The notes below the pieces were generated by a model, which was not told the origin of the DNA, ran no database searches, and saw nothing but the letters and a program-made list of their open reading frames with translations. Position numbers and translations under genes: made by a program. This document shows, piece by piece, positions 34,237 through 42,782 of a stretch of DNA of 59,851 nucleotides. Origin of the DNA: Proteiniclasticum sediminis (GTDB lineage: Bacteria > Bacillota > Clostridia > Clostridiales > Clostridiaceae); contig NZ_JAGSCS010000017.1 of the NCBI RefSeq assembly GCF_018128025.1, forward strand, positions 1 to 59,851, written 5' to 3'. How positions within the stretch are numbered: position 1 is the stretch's first letter; the number at the start of each line of letters is the position of its first letter.

Positions 34237-35580
34237 TTACATCCTGCTGCGGATGAGGTCCGCGATGCGGTGGGCATCGGCATTGATCTCTTCCTGGTTT
34301 TCGCCTTCCAGCATGATGCGCACCAGAGGCTCCGTGCCCGAAGGACGAATGAGGACTCTGCCGCGGCCCTGAAGCTTGGCTTCCACCTCGGCAATGGCAG
34401 CCTTGATCTCTTCATCGGTATTGTGGATGTTCTTCAGTTCATTGGGAACTTTCACGTTGACCAATACCTGGGGCAGTTCCTTCATGATGGACGCCAGCTC
34501 GCTGAGCGTCTTGCCCTTGGCTTTGACAATGCCCGCCAGCTGAATGGCCGTAACCACGCCGTCTCCGGTGGTGTTGAAGTCCTTGAAAATCACGTGACCG
34601 GACTGCTCGCCTCCGATGGTGTAGTTATTCTCCAGAATATTCTCCAGCACGTAGCGGTCGCCCACGGCCGTGATGGCCACATTGATGCCCAAGTCCTTTG
34701 CCGCTAGCATCAGACCCAGATTGCTCATGACGGTGACCACGATGGTGTCATCCTTGAGCTTTCCCTGTTCCTTCAGATAAAGTCCTGCCATGAGGATGAT
34801 GAAGTCTCCATTGACGAGATTTCCCTTCTCATCCACGGCCAGACAGCGGTCAGAATCGCCGTCAAAGGCCAGGCCCAGGTCACAGCTATTCTTCACCACA
34901 TAGGCCATGAGATCCTCGGGATGGGTGGATCCGCACTTTTCATTGATGTTGATGCCGTTGGGATCATTATGAATGACCAGCACTTCAGCGCCCAGGCGCT
35001 CAAAGGCCTCCACCGCTGCCCGGTAGCTGGCGCCGTTGGCGCAGTCCAGGGCAATCTTCATCCCCTTCAGGTCTCCCTGGAGGGTGCTCACGGCAAAGTC
35101 CACATAGTCCTGGGTGGCCCTGAGGTTTCTCGACATATGACCGATGTTAGCGCCTGTGGGGACAGGCACGCCCACAAAGCCGTCTTCGATGAGCTTCTGG
35201 ATTTCATCCTCCAGGGCATCGCTGAGCTTAAAGCCTTCCCCATCAAAGAACTTGATCCCATTAAATTCCACGGGATTGTGGGAGGCCGAGATCATCACCC
35301 CGGCATCGGCTCCATACTTACGAACCAGATACGCCACCGCCGGTGTGGGAACCACACCTAAAGAGACTGCTTCTGCGCCAACGCTGAGAATTCCCGCGAT
35401 CATGGCGCTTTCCAGAAGATCTCCGGAAATCCGGGTATCCTTCGCCACCAAAATCTTGGGCTTATGGGTGCCCTTGGTCAGCACTACTGCGCCAGCCTTT
35501 CCCAGCTGGAATGCCAGCTCTGCAGTCAGTTCCGAATTTGCAATTCCACGGACGCCGTCCGTACCAAACATTCTTCCCAT
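34237..35580 (-). CDS. glmM: phosphoglucosamine mutase
   Basis: A 447-residue enzyme converting glucosamine-6-phosphate to glucosamine-1-phosphate for peptidoglycan. It begins [15 protein letters not shown]. The active-site serine is in ISASHNP (S100), the metal loop is DGDSDR (240-245), the substrate loop GGEQSGH is near 323, and the phosphate-binding loop [12 protein letters not shown] is at the end. A consensus TATAAT (35640-35635) lies 55 bases upstream. In most Firmicutes glmM follows cdaA-cdaR directly; here these are 12 kb away on the same strand with other operons between. Confidence 0.97.
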   Translation of the reverse strand: MGRMFGTDGVRGIANSELTAELAFQLGKAGAVVLTKGTHKPKILVAKDTRISGDLLESAMIAGILSVGAEAVSLGVVPTPAVAYLVRKYGADAGVMISASHNPVEFNGIKFFDGEGFKLSDALEDEIQKLIEDGFVGVPVPTGANIGHMSRNLRATQDYVDFAVSTLQGDLKGMKIALDCANGASYRAAVEAFERLGAEVLVIHNDPNGININEKCGSTHPEDLMAYVVKNSCDLGLAFDGDSDRCLAVDEKGNLVNGDFIILMAGLYLKEQGKLKDDTIVVTVMSNLGLMLAAKDLGINVAITAVGDRYVLENILENNYTIGGEQSGHVIFKDFNTTGDGVVTAIQLAGIVKAKGKTLSELASIMKELPQVLVNVKVPNELKNIHNTDEEIKAAIAEVEAKLQGRGRVLIRPSGTEPLVRIMLEGENQEEINADAHRIADLIRSRM

Positions 35581-35689
35581 TTTATACCTTCCTCAATTCA
35601 AACTGCTTAAAAATCTTTTCAGCCCTTCTATTATATTATACTATCCGGAATTTGACCATTCTTATATCTTTCATATCCGTCAGTTGAGA

Positions 35690-36565
35690 CTACTTTTCCT
35701 TCTCTCCGGGCTTATCCTTGGAGTCATGGGGAAAGGGTTCCCGCACGGTGTTATCCAAACCTCCCACACCCATGGGCAGACCATCCTGAAGAAGATTCTC
35801 GTAGACCACCTTGGTGGGCATGAGCCAGACCTCTCCCGTTCCCTTAAAGACATTGAGAAGACCCTCCCCCGTGACCCCCGACCCGATGAGGGTCTTCGTG
35901 GTCTTTTCCACGGTGAAGGCGATTCCTCCGGTGCGCAGAATCGAGAAGTTTCCATCCACCTTCAGGGTGTCATCCACCAGGGCATACTTGAAGATCTCCG
36001 TCTCCGGTACTGGGATCTCCAGCACGACGATTCCTTTTCCCTTCAGGCGCGTCTGGAAGAAGCCCTCGGTACCAAAGAGGGCACTGCTCACGGTCTTCAT
36101 GGTGACCACGCCGATCTCCACCTGATCCTCAGCGGCAAAGAATAAGGAATCATCGATGATGATCTCCTCATTTTCCAGCTCCAGCATGGCGTAGTGGCCA
36201 AAGGACGGCTCCAGAAGAAGCTCTCCTGAGCCCTGGAAGTGGGGCTTGATCACCGGTTCCCCCGAGATCTTCGAGGTGAGAAACTTCTTGGAAAGAGAAA
36301 GAAGCCCTCCCGTATTGGCCGACACTTCAATCTGCCCCCGCATGAAGCTGAGCGCCCGGGACTCCGTATATACGCCGCCTCCATTCAGCACAATGCGCAG
36401 CTGGCGCAGCTTGATGTTGGCATCGCGCATATAGGACAGCATGAATGCCGTACGGACATCCTTTCCTCCCCGGAGGTCCTCATACTCCAGGATCTGGAAC
36501 GTGGAGGTCCCTTTCATTTCGCTGAGTTTGGTCAAGGTGTTGTTCATATTGACGTTGGTCTTCAA
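35690..36565 (-). CDS. AIM24-family protein
   Basis: A 291-residue TIGR00266/AIM24-like protein: beta-rich, with GGVYTESRALSFMRGQIEVS, GSGELLLEPSFGHYAMLEL and FKGTGEVWLMP repeats of the double-stranded fold. Function in bacteria is unknown; such genes often sit by stress or envelope genes. The TTG start at 36565 has AAGGCGGTG upstream; an ATG six codons later lacks one. The tail is charged (DSKDKPGEKEK). Confidence 0.8.
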   Translation of the reverse strand: MKTNVNMNNTLTKLSEMKGTSTFQILEYEDLRGGKDVRTAFMLSYMRDANIKLRQLRIVLNGGGVYTESRALSFMRGQIEVSANTGGLLSLSKKFLTSKISGEPVIKPHFQGSGELLLEPSFGHYAMLELENEEIIIDDSLFFAAEDQVEIGVVTMKTVSSALFGTEGFFQTRLKGKGIVVLEIPVPETEIFKYALVDDTLKVDGNFSILRTGGIAFTVEKTTKTLIGSGVTGEGLLNVFKGTGEVWLMPTKVVYENLLQDGLPMGVGGLDNTVREPFPHDSKDKPGEKEK

Positions 36566-36659
36566 TCCATGTCACCGCCTTCTTAAATTTCCAATCCGTT
36601 GACTGATTATTCCCATTATACCGCAAAATCATTCCCTTGCCATCAGGCCCAAGGAAAAG

Positions 36660-36677
36660 GGAGCCCCAGGGCTCCCA
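36660..36677 (-). terminator. terminator of bactofilin operon
   Basis: GGGAGCC (36660-36666) pairs with GGCTCCC (36671-36677), followed on the minus strand by TTTTCC. 12 bases after the stop at 36689. Confidence 0.8.
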
Positions 36678-36688
36678 TAAAATGCAAT

Positions 36689-37408
36689 CTAAAATTCTTC
36701 TTTCTCCAGCACTTCGCCGTCCTCAAAAATCTTCAGGGACTCCTGGTACTCCACCCGGCGGATCTTTGATCCTTTCCCGATGCGGATGTTTCTTCCCCGC
36801 ACCGTGTCGCAGTGGGTATTTTCCAGATCCAGCTCATCCCCTTCGATGAGCTCCACCGTTAAGGTGCCGCCCTTTCCCCGGGAAACAAGGCCCGCGAATA
36901 TGCCCTGGTAGCCGGATTCCCGGCTGGATACCCGAAGGGACTCACAGAAGATCTCTTTCACGGTGGATTTTCCCGCCAGGTTCATCTCCCCTTTGCCCAG
37001 ATTCATGCTCTGCTTCACATGGAACTCCCCATTGAAGAGCGCTTTCTCGGCATTGAGGGCCTCCGCTTCCTCCAGCTCCCCATGGACCTGGAAGGTGTCG
37101 GCGTCAATGATTTGGGCTCGGAGATTGCCAAAGACCTTCAGGTCCTGGATTTTCACGCCCTTATGGAATCGGGCGTCCCCGTAGATCTGGGTCTCCTCCG
37201 CGGTGAGGGTGCCTTTAAAGTCGGCATCCCCATAGATTTGGATCTTCCCGGCGATGACATCCTCCGCGGCATGGAGATCGCCCATGGATTTCAATGTCTC
37301 TGTACGGATTTTCCCGCGGATCGCCATATCCCCGGCGCTGGAGATCTTTCCATATTCCCCGTCGAAGATCTCCACGTCACCAGCTGATTTTACATCCTGA
37401 AGCTTCAT
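36689..37408 (-). CDS. bactofilin-like polymer-forming protein (YhbF type)
   Basis: A 239-residue protein with a right-handed beta-helix pattern: repeated hydrophobic-x-G-x units such as GDVEIFDGEYGKISSAGDMAIRG and KIQIYGDADFKGTL. It ends with a conserved GDELDLENTHCDTVRGRNIRIGKG cap that is also present in the paralogue at 37643. Bactofilins assemble filaments that scaffold envelope processes. Last gene of a YhbD-YhbE-like-YhbF-like operon as in Bacillus subtilis, where the pair has been linked to motility. GGGGGAAAAG lies before the ATG. Confidence 0.8.
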   Translation of the reverse strand: MKLQDVKSAGDVEIFDGEYGKISSAGDMAIRGKIRTETLKSMGDLHAAEDVIAGKIQIYGDADFKGTLTAEETQIYGDARFHKGVKIQDLKVFGNLRAQIIDADTFQVHGELEEAEALNAEKALFNGEFHVKQSMNLGKGEMNLAGKSTVKEIFCESLRVSSRESGYQGIFAGLVSRGKGGTLTVELIEGDELDLENTHCDTVRGRNIRIGKGSKIRRVEYQESLKIFEDGEVLEKEEF

Positions 37409-37429
37409 TCTTTTCCCCCTTGTGCTTGA

Positions 37430-37630
37430 TTAACGGAAGTTCAGCGTCCTTTCCAGATAGAGTTCCCGCTCCAAGGCCAGATTCCCATGAACCTGGACAT
37501 CGTCTTTGCTTTCCTTTTGGCTTAAGAGTTTGCCCAGCCAAGTCATGCTGCTGGTGTCAAACACTCTTCCGGCGTTCAGGATGTTCCTGCTCTCGTCGGT
37601 ATATACCTGATCCATTATGGTCTTTTTCAT
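37430..37630 (-). CDS. small protein between bactofilin genes
   Basis: A 66-residue protein (MKKTIMDQVYTDESRNILNA, RVFDTSSMTWLGKLLS, then VHGNLALERELYLERTLNFR). AAGGAG lies 8 bases before the ATG. It is 12 bases downstream of the preceding bactofilin gene and in the same operon. No TM segment or known domain; it may be a partner or modulator of the filaments. Not recognised. Confidence 0.65.
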   Translation of the reverse strand: MKKTIMDQVYTDESRNILNAGRVFDTSSMTWLGKLLSQKESKDDVQVHGNLALERELYLERTLNFR

Positions 37631-37642
37631 GGTTTTTTCTCC

Positions 37643-38359
37643 TTATATTTGGACCTGATGCTCCACTTGGGCATCCATGTGGACATCAAGGCGGTCAGTA
37701 TACTCCACGGATCCGATCCGGCATCCGGCTCCGATCCGCACTTGAGCTCCCCGTACCATGGCGCAGGTGGTGTTTTCCAGGAAGATATCGTCTCCCTCCA
37801 CCACTTCCACCTTCAGTGAGCCCCGGTCAAATCCCAACAGGTTACCCAGGATTCCCCGGGCGTTGTTTAAATCAGCAGTGACGCGGATGGTGCTGCCCAC
37901 CAGTTCTTCCATCTCCGACTTTCCCGCCAGTTCCATTTCACAGCGTTCGCAGTTCACGACGCCCTTGGCTCGCATGGCTCCGCTCATCTTCAGCTCTTCG
38001 CATTCCACGCTGCCCACCCGGATGTCCCCGGACAGCCGCAGTTCATTGGCCTTCAGATCGCCACCCACTTTAATTCCGCCGGACATGCTGATCTTGTCCC
38101 CTTCCAGATTTCCCCCCACGGAGGAGCCCCCAGAAATTTTCAGCTCCCTGGCCTTCACATCCCCGCGGATCTGACAGGCCCCGGATACTTTACAGCAGTC
38201 GGCTTTGACACTGCCATCCACATCCACAGCACCGGAGATGGTCATGCTTTCGCACACCACATCCGACGTAATTTTCCCGGCTCCCGAGACTTTTACATTC
38301 CGATATTCCCCGCCGGTCATCTTTCCAGCCCCGGACAGATTAAGATCCTTCTTTTCCAT
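37643..38359 (-). CDS. bactofilin-like polymer-forming protein (YhbE type)
   Basis: A 238-residue protein built of short beta-helix repeats (LNLSGAGKMTGGEYRNVKVSG, ISGAVDVDGSVKADCCKVSGA and so on, with SG-A motifs about every 18-20 residues) and a cap GDDIFLENTTCAMVRGAQVRIGAG like its paralogue. The start at 38359 has GGAGGGAAGG ahead of it; an ATG at 38374 overlaps the YhbD-like stop as TGATG but has no ribosome site. It should co-polymerise with or parallel the 36689 protein. Confidence 0.82.
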   Translation of the reverse strand: MEKKDLNLSGAGKMTGGEYRNVKVSGAGKITSDVVCESMTISGAVDVDGSVKADCCKVSGACQIRGDVKARELKISGGSSVGGNLEGDKISMSGGIKVGGDLKANELRLSGDIRVGSVECEELKMSGAMRAKGVVNCERCEMELAGKSEMEELVGSTIRVTADLNNARGILGNLLGFDRGSLKVEVVEGDDIFLENTTCAMVRGAQVRIGAGCRIGSVEYTDRLDVHMDAQVEHQVQI

Positions 38360-38373
38360 GTTCCTTCCCTCCA

Positions 38374-38994
38374 TCAGGTTAGCTTCAGCTTTAAGCTTTC
38401 CACAGCGTTGCGAATGCTATAGTTTTTCACCAGCGGAGGTTGGTCCGACTGGAAAATCTCCCCATCCCGATGCAGGATGGCGATACTCACCCCCAGCTTC
38501 CGGTAGACGCTGAGACTGGGATCCTTGTCTTTGATCCGGTCATAGTTTTCCGAAAGCATCCGGAGAATTCGGGAAAGATCTTCGATGCTGAGATTTCCTT
38601 TGGCCAGGAGATCCTCCGAGATGTACATGTAGAGAATATCCTCAAAGCTGTACTCCGTCTTGTCTCGAAAAATCTCTTCATACAGAAGAACGATTTCCTT
38701 GCTGAGCACTTGGAGCTTCAGGAGATTCTCCCGGGAAAAGGCCATCTTCTCCGGAATATCCGAGGAGAACTTATCGGCCAAATCATCCAGGGATACATCG
38801 TCCTTCATTTCCAGAATCTGCTGGATTCGCTCCTTGATTTTTTCTTTTGGGAAAAAGGTCTCATGACCCGTAAATGTGGACTTCTTCATGAACCAGTCCT
38901 CTGGAATCAGCTTCTTCCGCTTCCAGCGGTAGAGCTGTCCATAGGAGATATTGGCTTCCACGAGCAAATCCTTCTTGGAAATCAGTTCATCCAT
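38374..38994 (-). CDS. YhbD-like MerR-type HTH protein (DUF4004)
   Basis: A 206-residue protein matching DUF4004/YhbD. The N-terminal winged-helix (MDELISKKDLLVEANISYGQ, LYRWKRKKLIPEDWF) is MerR-like, followed by FTGHETFFPKEKIKERI and a helical C-terminal part. GGGGTGAG precedes the ATG at 38994; the longer frame to 39030 has no site. First gene of the bactofilin operon, so probably its regulator. A palindrome lies 25 bases upstream. Confidence 0.82.
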   Translation of the reverse strand: MDELISKKDLLVEANISYGQLYRWKRKKLIPEDWFMKKSTFTGHETFFPKEKIKERIQQILEMKDDVSLDDLADKFSSDIPEKMAFSRENLLKLQVLSKEIVLLYEEIFRDKTEYSFEDILYMYISEDLLAKGNLSIEDLSRILRMLSENYDRIKDKDPSLSVYRKLGVSIAILHRDGEIFQSDQPPLVKNYSIRNAVESLKLKLT

Positions 38995-39018
38995 ATTTCT
39001 CACCCCTTCGCCGTTAGT

Positions 39019-39036
39019 GTAACATAACATTGTTAC
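39019..39036 (-). promoter_or_regulatory. palindromic operator before YhbD-like gene
   Basis: GTAACAtaacatTGTTAC is a perfect 6-6-6 inverted repeat, 25 bases upstream of the YhbD-like start. Its placement at a promoter and the MerR-like nature of the product suggest autoregulation. No other feature explains 38995-39239. Confidence 0.5.
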
Positions 39037-39239
39037 GCTGTAAAGAGGGTTATGATGAATTGTTTAGGGATGTTTTGTAACTTCTGCTTCACTTTTCTCC
39101 CGAAATATAGCCCTGTTTCGCGATTATTAAGAATTTATCAATGCCTTGAAGATTTTGCCCGGCGCATAACAACCCTGTGGATTTTCTTCCTGTATCCCCT
39201 TCCTTGGGATCATCGCGAAACAAACCTCCCCGTAAAAAA

Positions 39240-39261
39240 AGAGAGCGTCTTCACGCTCTCT
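39240..39261 (-). terminator. terminator of vor operon
   Basis: agagagcgt/acgctctct stem with cttc loop (39240-39261), followed on the minus strand by a run of eight T. 20 bases after the gamma-subunit stop. Confidence 0.9.
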
Positions 39262-39281
39262 CTGAAACCATAGAGGTCGGA

Positions 39282-39839
39282 CTATGCCATAACCTCGGAA
39301 TTTACGCTATCTCGGGCATACTCGATGCCCTTGTCGATGGCCAGCTTGTTCATGTCAAAGAACTTTTCCTTGCCATGTTCCTTCAGGGCCTGGAGAAGCG
39401 AAGCCATGGGGATGACCCCGGTCTTGTCCACCAAAGCTCCAAGAAGAATCATGTTGGCAATGGTCTTGAATCCAATGGCCTCTGCTTCGTCCTGGGCGGG
39501 AATTCGGATGACGGTGACGTCGGTACGGGTGACTTCCCGGTTTACCAGGTTGGAATCCAGAATGATGGTTCCTCCGCTTTTCACAGTGGTCTCAAACTTG
39601 TCCAAAGAAGGACGGTTCATGACCACCAGGGTATCCGGTGCTGTCACAATGGGGGCACCAATTTCCTCATCGGAGAGAATCACGGAGCAGTTGGCCGTTC
39701 CTCCGCGCATTTCCGGACCATAGCTGGGGCACCAGGAGACATTGAGGTTCTCCACCATGCCGCCAAAGGCCAGAAACTTGCCCATGGACAGGATGCCCTG
39801 TCCGCCGAAGCCTGCAAAGATGATTTCGTGTGTCATCAT
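39282..39839 (-). CDS. vorC: 2-oxoacid:ferredoxin oxidoreductase, gamma subunit
   Basis: A 185-residue gamma subunit with the FGGQGILSMGKFLA signature and CPSYGPEMRGGTANCSVILSD, typical of KorC/VorC. With the alpha and beta subunits and ferredoxin-like delta it oxidatively decarboxylates branched-chain 2-oxoacids to acyl-CoA, reducing ferredoxin. It overlaps the beta gene by four bases (ATGA). Gene name rests on the neighbouring ptb-buk genes and VorB-like alpha; 2-oxoglutarate as substrate cannot be excluded. Confidence 0.88.
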   Translation of the reverse strand: MMTHEIIFAGFGGQGILSMGKFLAFGGMVENLNVSWCPSYGPEMRGGTANCSVILSDEEIGAPIVTAPDTLVVMNRPSLDKFETTVKSGGTIILDSNLVNREVTRTDVTVIRIPAQDEAEAIGFKTIANMILLGALVDKTGVIPMASLLQALKEHGKEKFFDMNKLAIDKGIEYARDSVNSEVMA

Positions 39840-40603
39840 TTCGCCTCCTCTACGCTGAGATCCTTCTTTACGCCCAGGGGGTAATAAGGAATCATATTAT
39901 CCCGAAGCCACTGGAGGCTTTCCTCCGTGCTCAGTCCCCAGTTGGTGGGACAGATGGAGAGCACTTCCACCAGGTTGAAGCCCTTGCCGTCCACGGCATT
40001 CTGGAAGGCCTTCTTGATGGCTTTCTTGGCCTTGGCCACGGCAGCCACCTTATCCACGGAGACACGCTCAATATAGTAGGAGCCATCCAGCTGGGCGACC
40101 ATTTCCGAGAAGCGGATGGGGTAGCCCTGGATATTGACATCGCGACCGTAGGGTGAGGTTTCCGTCTTCTGTCCCGGCAGGGTGGTGGGGGCCATCTGGC
40201 CGCCAGTCATGCCGTAGATGCAGTTGTTCACGAAGATCGTCACGATCTTTTCCCCGCGGGCAGCCACATGGACCGCTTCCGCAGTGCCGATGGCGGCCAG
40301 GTCGCCGTCGCCCTGGTAGGTGAAGACGATCTTGTCGGGATTGGCCCGCTTGATGCCCGTGGCCACTGCCGGAGCCCGGCCGTGGGCAGCTTCAAACATA
40401 TCGCAGGCAAAGTATTCATAAGCCAGCACCGAGCAGCCCACAGGGGCCACTCCGATGGTCTTGTCCACGATGTTCAGTTCCTCCAGCACCTCGCCGATGA
40501 GCCGGTGAATGATGCCATGGGTGCATCCCGGACAATAATGGGTGGGGACATCCAGCAGCCCCTTGGTGGGCTGGAAGAGAATTGTTCGTTCCTGCTGTTC
40601 CAT
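39836..40603 (-). CDS. vorA: 2-oxoacid:ferredoxin oxidoreductase, TPP-binding beta subunit
   Basis: A 255-residue thiamine-diphosphate-binding subunit: HYCPGCTHGI at the front, TPP motif GDGDLAAIG followed by NNCIYGMTGGQ about 28 residues on. It carries the decarboxylation centre. No iron-sulfur domain is fused, so electrons leave via the separate ferredoxin subunit encoded upstream. It shares one base with the alpha gene (40603). Confidence 0.9.
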   Translation of the reverse strand: MEQQERTILFQPTKGLLDVPTHYCPGCTHGIIHRLIGEVLEELNIVDKTIGVAPVGCSVLAYEYFACDMFEAAHGRAPAVATGIKRANPDKIVFTYQGDGDLAAIGTAEAVHVAARGEKIVTIFVNNCIYGMTGGQMAPTTLPGQKTETSPYGRDVNIQGYPIRFSEMVAQLDGSYYIERVSVDKVAAVAKAKKAIKKAFQNAVDGKGFNLVEVLSICPTNWGLSTEESLQWLRDNMIPYYPLGVKKDLSVEEAK

Positions 40604-41670
40604 TACTGATTCCCTCCCCTGATTTCCATGACTTTATTCAGAATTTCCTCGGGTGACGGCACCATGCCGCCGGAGCGGCCGTAGAAATGCACAGGCTTTC
40701 TACCGTTCACTGCCAGCTTCGCATCCTGCACCATTTGTCCTTCGCTCATTTCCACCACCAGGTACCCTAGTTTCGTTTTGTCCAGGGTTTCCTCAAAGGC
40801 CTGGTCCGGATAGGGCCAGAGGGTGATGGGACGGATGAGACCCAGGTTCACGCCCTTGGCCTTGGCCAGCTTAATGACGTTCTTGCAGATTCTGGCCGTG
40901 GTGCCATAGGCCACCAGGATCAGTTCTGCGTCCTCGGTGTTCATCAGTTCATAGCGAACTTCGTTCTTCTTGATCTCCCTGAACTTTTCCTGGAGCTTGC
41001 GGTTATGTCCTTCCAGGGCATCGCTCTTCAGGAAAAGGGAGTTGATGACATTATGCTGGGCTCGGCCATTTCTTCCATTGGCTGCCCAGGTTTTCTCCGG
41101 CAGGGCTCTGCCGCTTCTTTCCTTGAATTCCACCGGTTCCATCATCTGACCCAGCATACCGTCGCCCATGACCATGACCGGCGTGCGGTACTGATCGGCC
41201 ACGTCGAAGGCTTCCTGAATGAGGTCCACCATCTCCTGGATGGAGGAAGGTGCATAGACGGGCATGTTGAAATCTCCATGACCCGGTGCCTTCGTCGCCT
41301 GGAAGTAGTCGGACTGGGCAGGCTGAATTCCGCCAAGGCCTGGGCCTCCGCGGACGATATTGATGATGAGACAGGGCAGTTCCGCTCCAGCGATGTAGGA
41401 GATTCCCTCAGCCTTCAGGCTGAGTCCTGGAGAAGAGGAACTGGTCATGCAGCGGACACCGGTGCCGGCGGCGCCGTACACCATGTTGATGGCCGCAATT
41501 TCGCTTTCCGCCTGCAGAAAAACACGGTTCAGCAGGGGCATTTTCTTGGCCATATAGGCCGCCACTTCGGTCTGTGGCGTGATGGGATAGCCGAAGAAAC
41601 ACTGGCAGTTGGCCCGGATGGCCGCCTCGCCGATGGCTTCGTTGCCTTTCATAAGTACCTTTTCGCTCAT
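40603..41670 (-). CDS. vorB: 2-oxoacid:ferredoxin oxidoreductase, alpha subunit (VorB-like)
   Basis: A 355-residue alpha subunit: KGNEAIGEAAIRANCQCFFGYPITPQTE, then EIAAINMVYGAAGTGVRCMTSSSSPGLSLKAEG and GGPGLGGIQPAQSDY, as in 3-methyl-2-oxobutanoate dehydrogenase VorB. Normal length. The C-terminal domain (VAYGTTARICKNVIKLAKAKG) is the transketolase-like end. Forms the enzyme core with the beta subunit. Confidence 0.9.
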   Translation of the reverse strand: MSEKVLMKGNEAIGEAAIRANCQCFFGYPITPQTEVAAYMAKKMPLLNRVFLQAESEIAAINMVYGAAGTGVRCMTSSSSPGLSLKAEGISYIAGAELPCLIINIVRGGPGLGGIQPAQSDYFQATKAPGHGDFNMPVYAPSSIQEMVDLIQEAFDVADQYRTPVMVMGDGMLGQMMEPVEFKERSGRALPEKTWAANGRNGRAQHNVINSLFLKSDALEGHNRKLQEKFREIKKNEVRYELMNTEDAELILVAYGTTARICKNVIKLAKAKGVNLGLIRPITLWPYPDQAFEETLDKTKLGYLVVEMSEGQMVQDAKLAVNGRKPVHFYGRSGGMVPSPEEILNKVMEIRGGNQ

Positions 41671-41682
41671 CTTTTCTCCCCC

Positions 41683-41892
41683 TTATTTATACACGGTGAT
41701 GACGAGATCCGGACACATCCTGCCGCAGGAGGTGCAGCCAATGCACTTGTCCATGAGCTCTGTCGGAATCCCTGCTGGGCGATACCCTTTTTCATTGATC
41801 CGGTCCGTGAAGCTGATGATCTTCACCGGACAGGCAATGACGCACTGGCCACAGCTTTTGCACCGTTCTTCCCTGAATACAACTTTTGGCAT
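41683..41892 (-). CDS. two-cluster ferredoxin subunit of the oxidoreductase
   Basis: A 69-residue protein with two 4Fe-4S motifs, CKSCGQCVIACP and CIGCTSCGRMCP. It is the delta-type subunit passing electrons from the thiamine centre to soluble ferredoxin. The start at 41892 has GGGGGAAAAC upstream; an earlier ATG at 41919 overlaps the neighbouring gene and lacks a site. 12 bases before the alpha gene. Confidence 0.9.
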   Translation of the reverse strand: MPKVVFREERCKSCGQCVIACPVKIISFTDRINEKGYRPAGIPTELMDKCIGCTSCGRMCPDLVITVYK

Positions 41893-41909
41893 GTGTTTTC
41901 CCCCTTCTT

Positions 41910-42572
41910 TTAGCTCCATGGCTTCTTCATGAAAATGTCGATGGGCAGAAGCTCTCCCAGGGTTTTTCCCTGAAGATCCTCCGCCAGATCCCGCCGAGCC
42001 ACCGTATAACGGTGAACCAGGCCCAGCTCCTGGGCCAGGCTGTGAACGACGGCATCCCCTTTCAGGACGTCCTCCACTGTGGTTTCGTCGGAAAGATTGG
42101 TATTGGCGATGAGATGGGTCACCTTCAGCCGGGCCGAACGCTCAATGCTCAAGATGTACTCCCGGATGCCCTTTTCATCAGGCGTCAGCGGCCTTGCGGT
42201 ATTCACCACAAAGTAGAGACTGTAGGGTGTCTTTTGGAAATCCGCCCGGTACTGCCCCAGGACCAGGGCTCCCTGGTCGTCGCCGCCGATGTCCAGAAGA
42301 AAATTCGTGTCATGCCGCACAAAGATGCTGCTGACTTCTCCCGGCACCACCATGAGCTCCGCATTGGACCATTCCGGCTTTGCCGAGATGACCTCAATGT
42401 TCTCTCTGGCCAGATCTTCCTTCAGATCCCGGATACAGAAGTAGGGATTGACAATGTCGATGTCCACGATGCCGACCTTTTTCCCCTCCTGCCGAAGCTT
42501 TCGGGCCAAATTGATCGTGATCTCCGACTTTCCGCTGCCGAAATGGCCGGTGATGATGGTGATCCGTTCCAA
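41910..42572 (-). CDS. MinD/CobQ-type ATP-binding protein
   Basis: A 220-residue P-loop ATPase with a deviant Walker A (GHFGSGKSE, residues 9-17), then KKVGIVDIDIVNPYF and FLLDIGGDDQGA, of the SIMIBI type. The start is the TTG at 42572 (AGGAGG at 6 bases); the ATG at 42578 touches that site. It opens the vor operon. Similar genes occur next to 2-oxoacid oxidoreductases in Clostridia; a role in iron-sulfur cluster delivery is possible but unproven. Confidence 0.75.
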   Translation of the reverse strand: MERITIITGHFGSGKSEITINLARKLRQEGKKVGIVDIDIVNPYFCIRDLKEDLARENIEVISAKPEWSNAELMVVPGEVSSIFVRHDTNFLLDIGGDDQGALVLGQYRADFQKTPYSLYFVVNTARPLTPDEKGIREYILSIERSARLKVTHLIANTNLSDETTVEDVLKGDAVVHSLAQELGLVHRYTVARRDLAEDLQGKTLGELLPIDIFMKKPWS

Positions 42573-42782
42573 GGGCATACCTCCTGACTTTATGGTCTTA
42601 CTTCTATTCTAGTCGAAAACCCGCCAGGAATCGAATTTCCAGATTCATGACAAAATCCGGCTTCTCACCGAAGTTTAATGAATTGTTGGATTTCTGTGCA
42701 GAAATTTGTCAATCCATCTGGGGTTTTACTGCGAATAAATGCTGAATACCTTTACAATTCAAGAATTTTTCGGATTTGGCAA

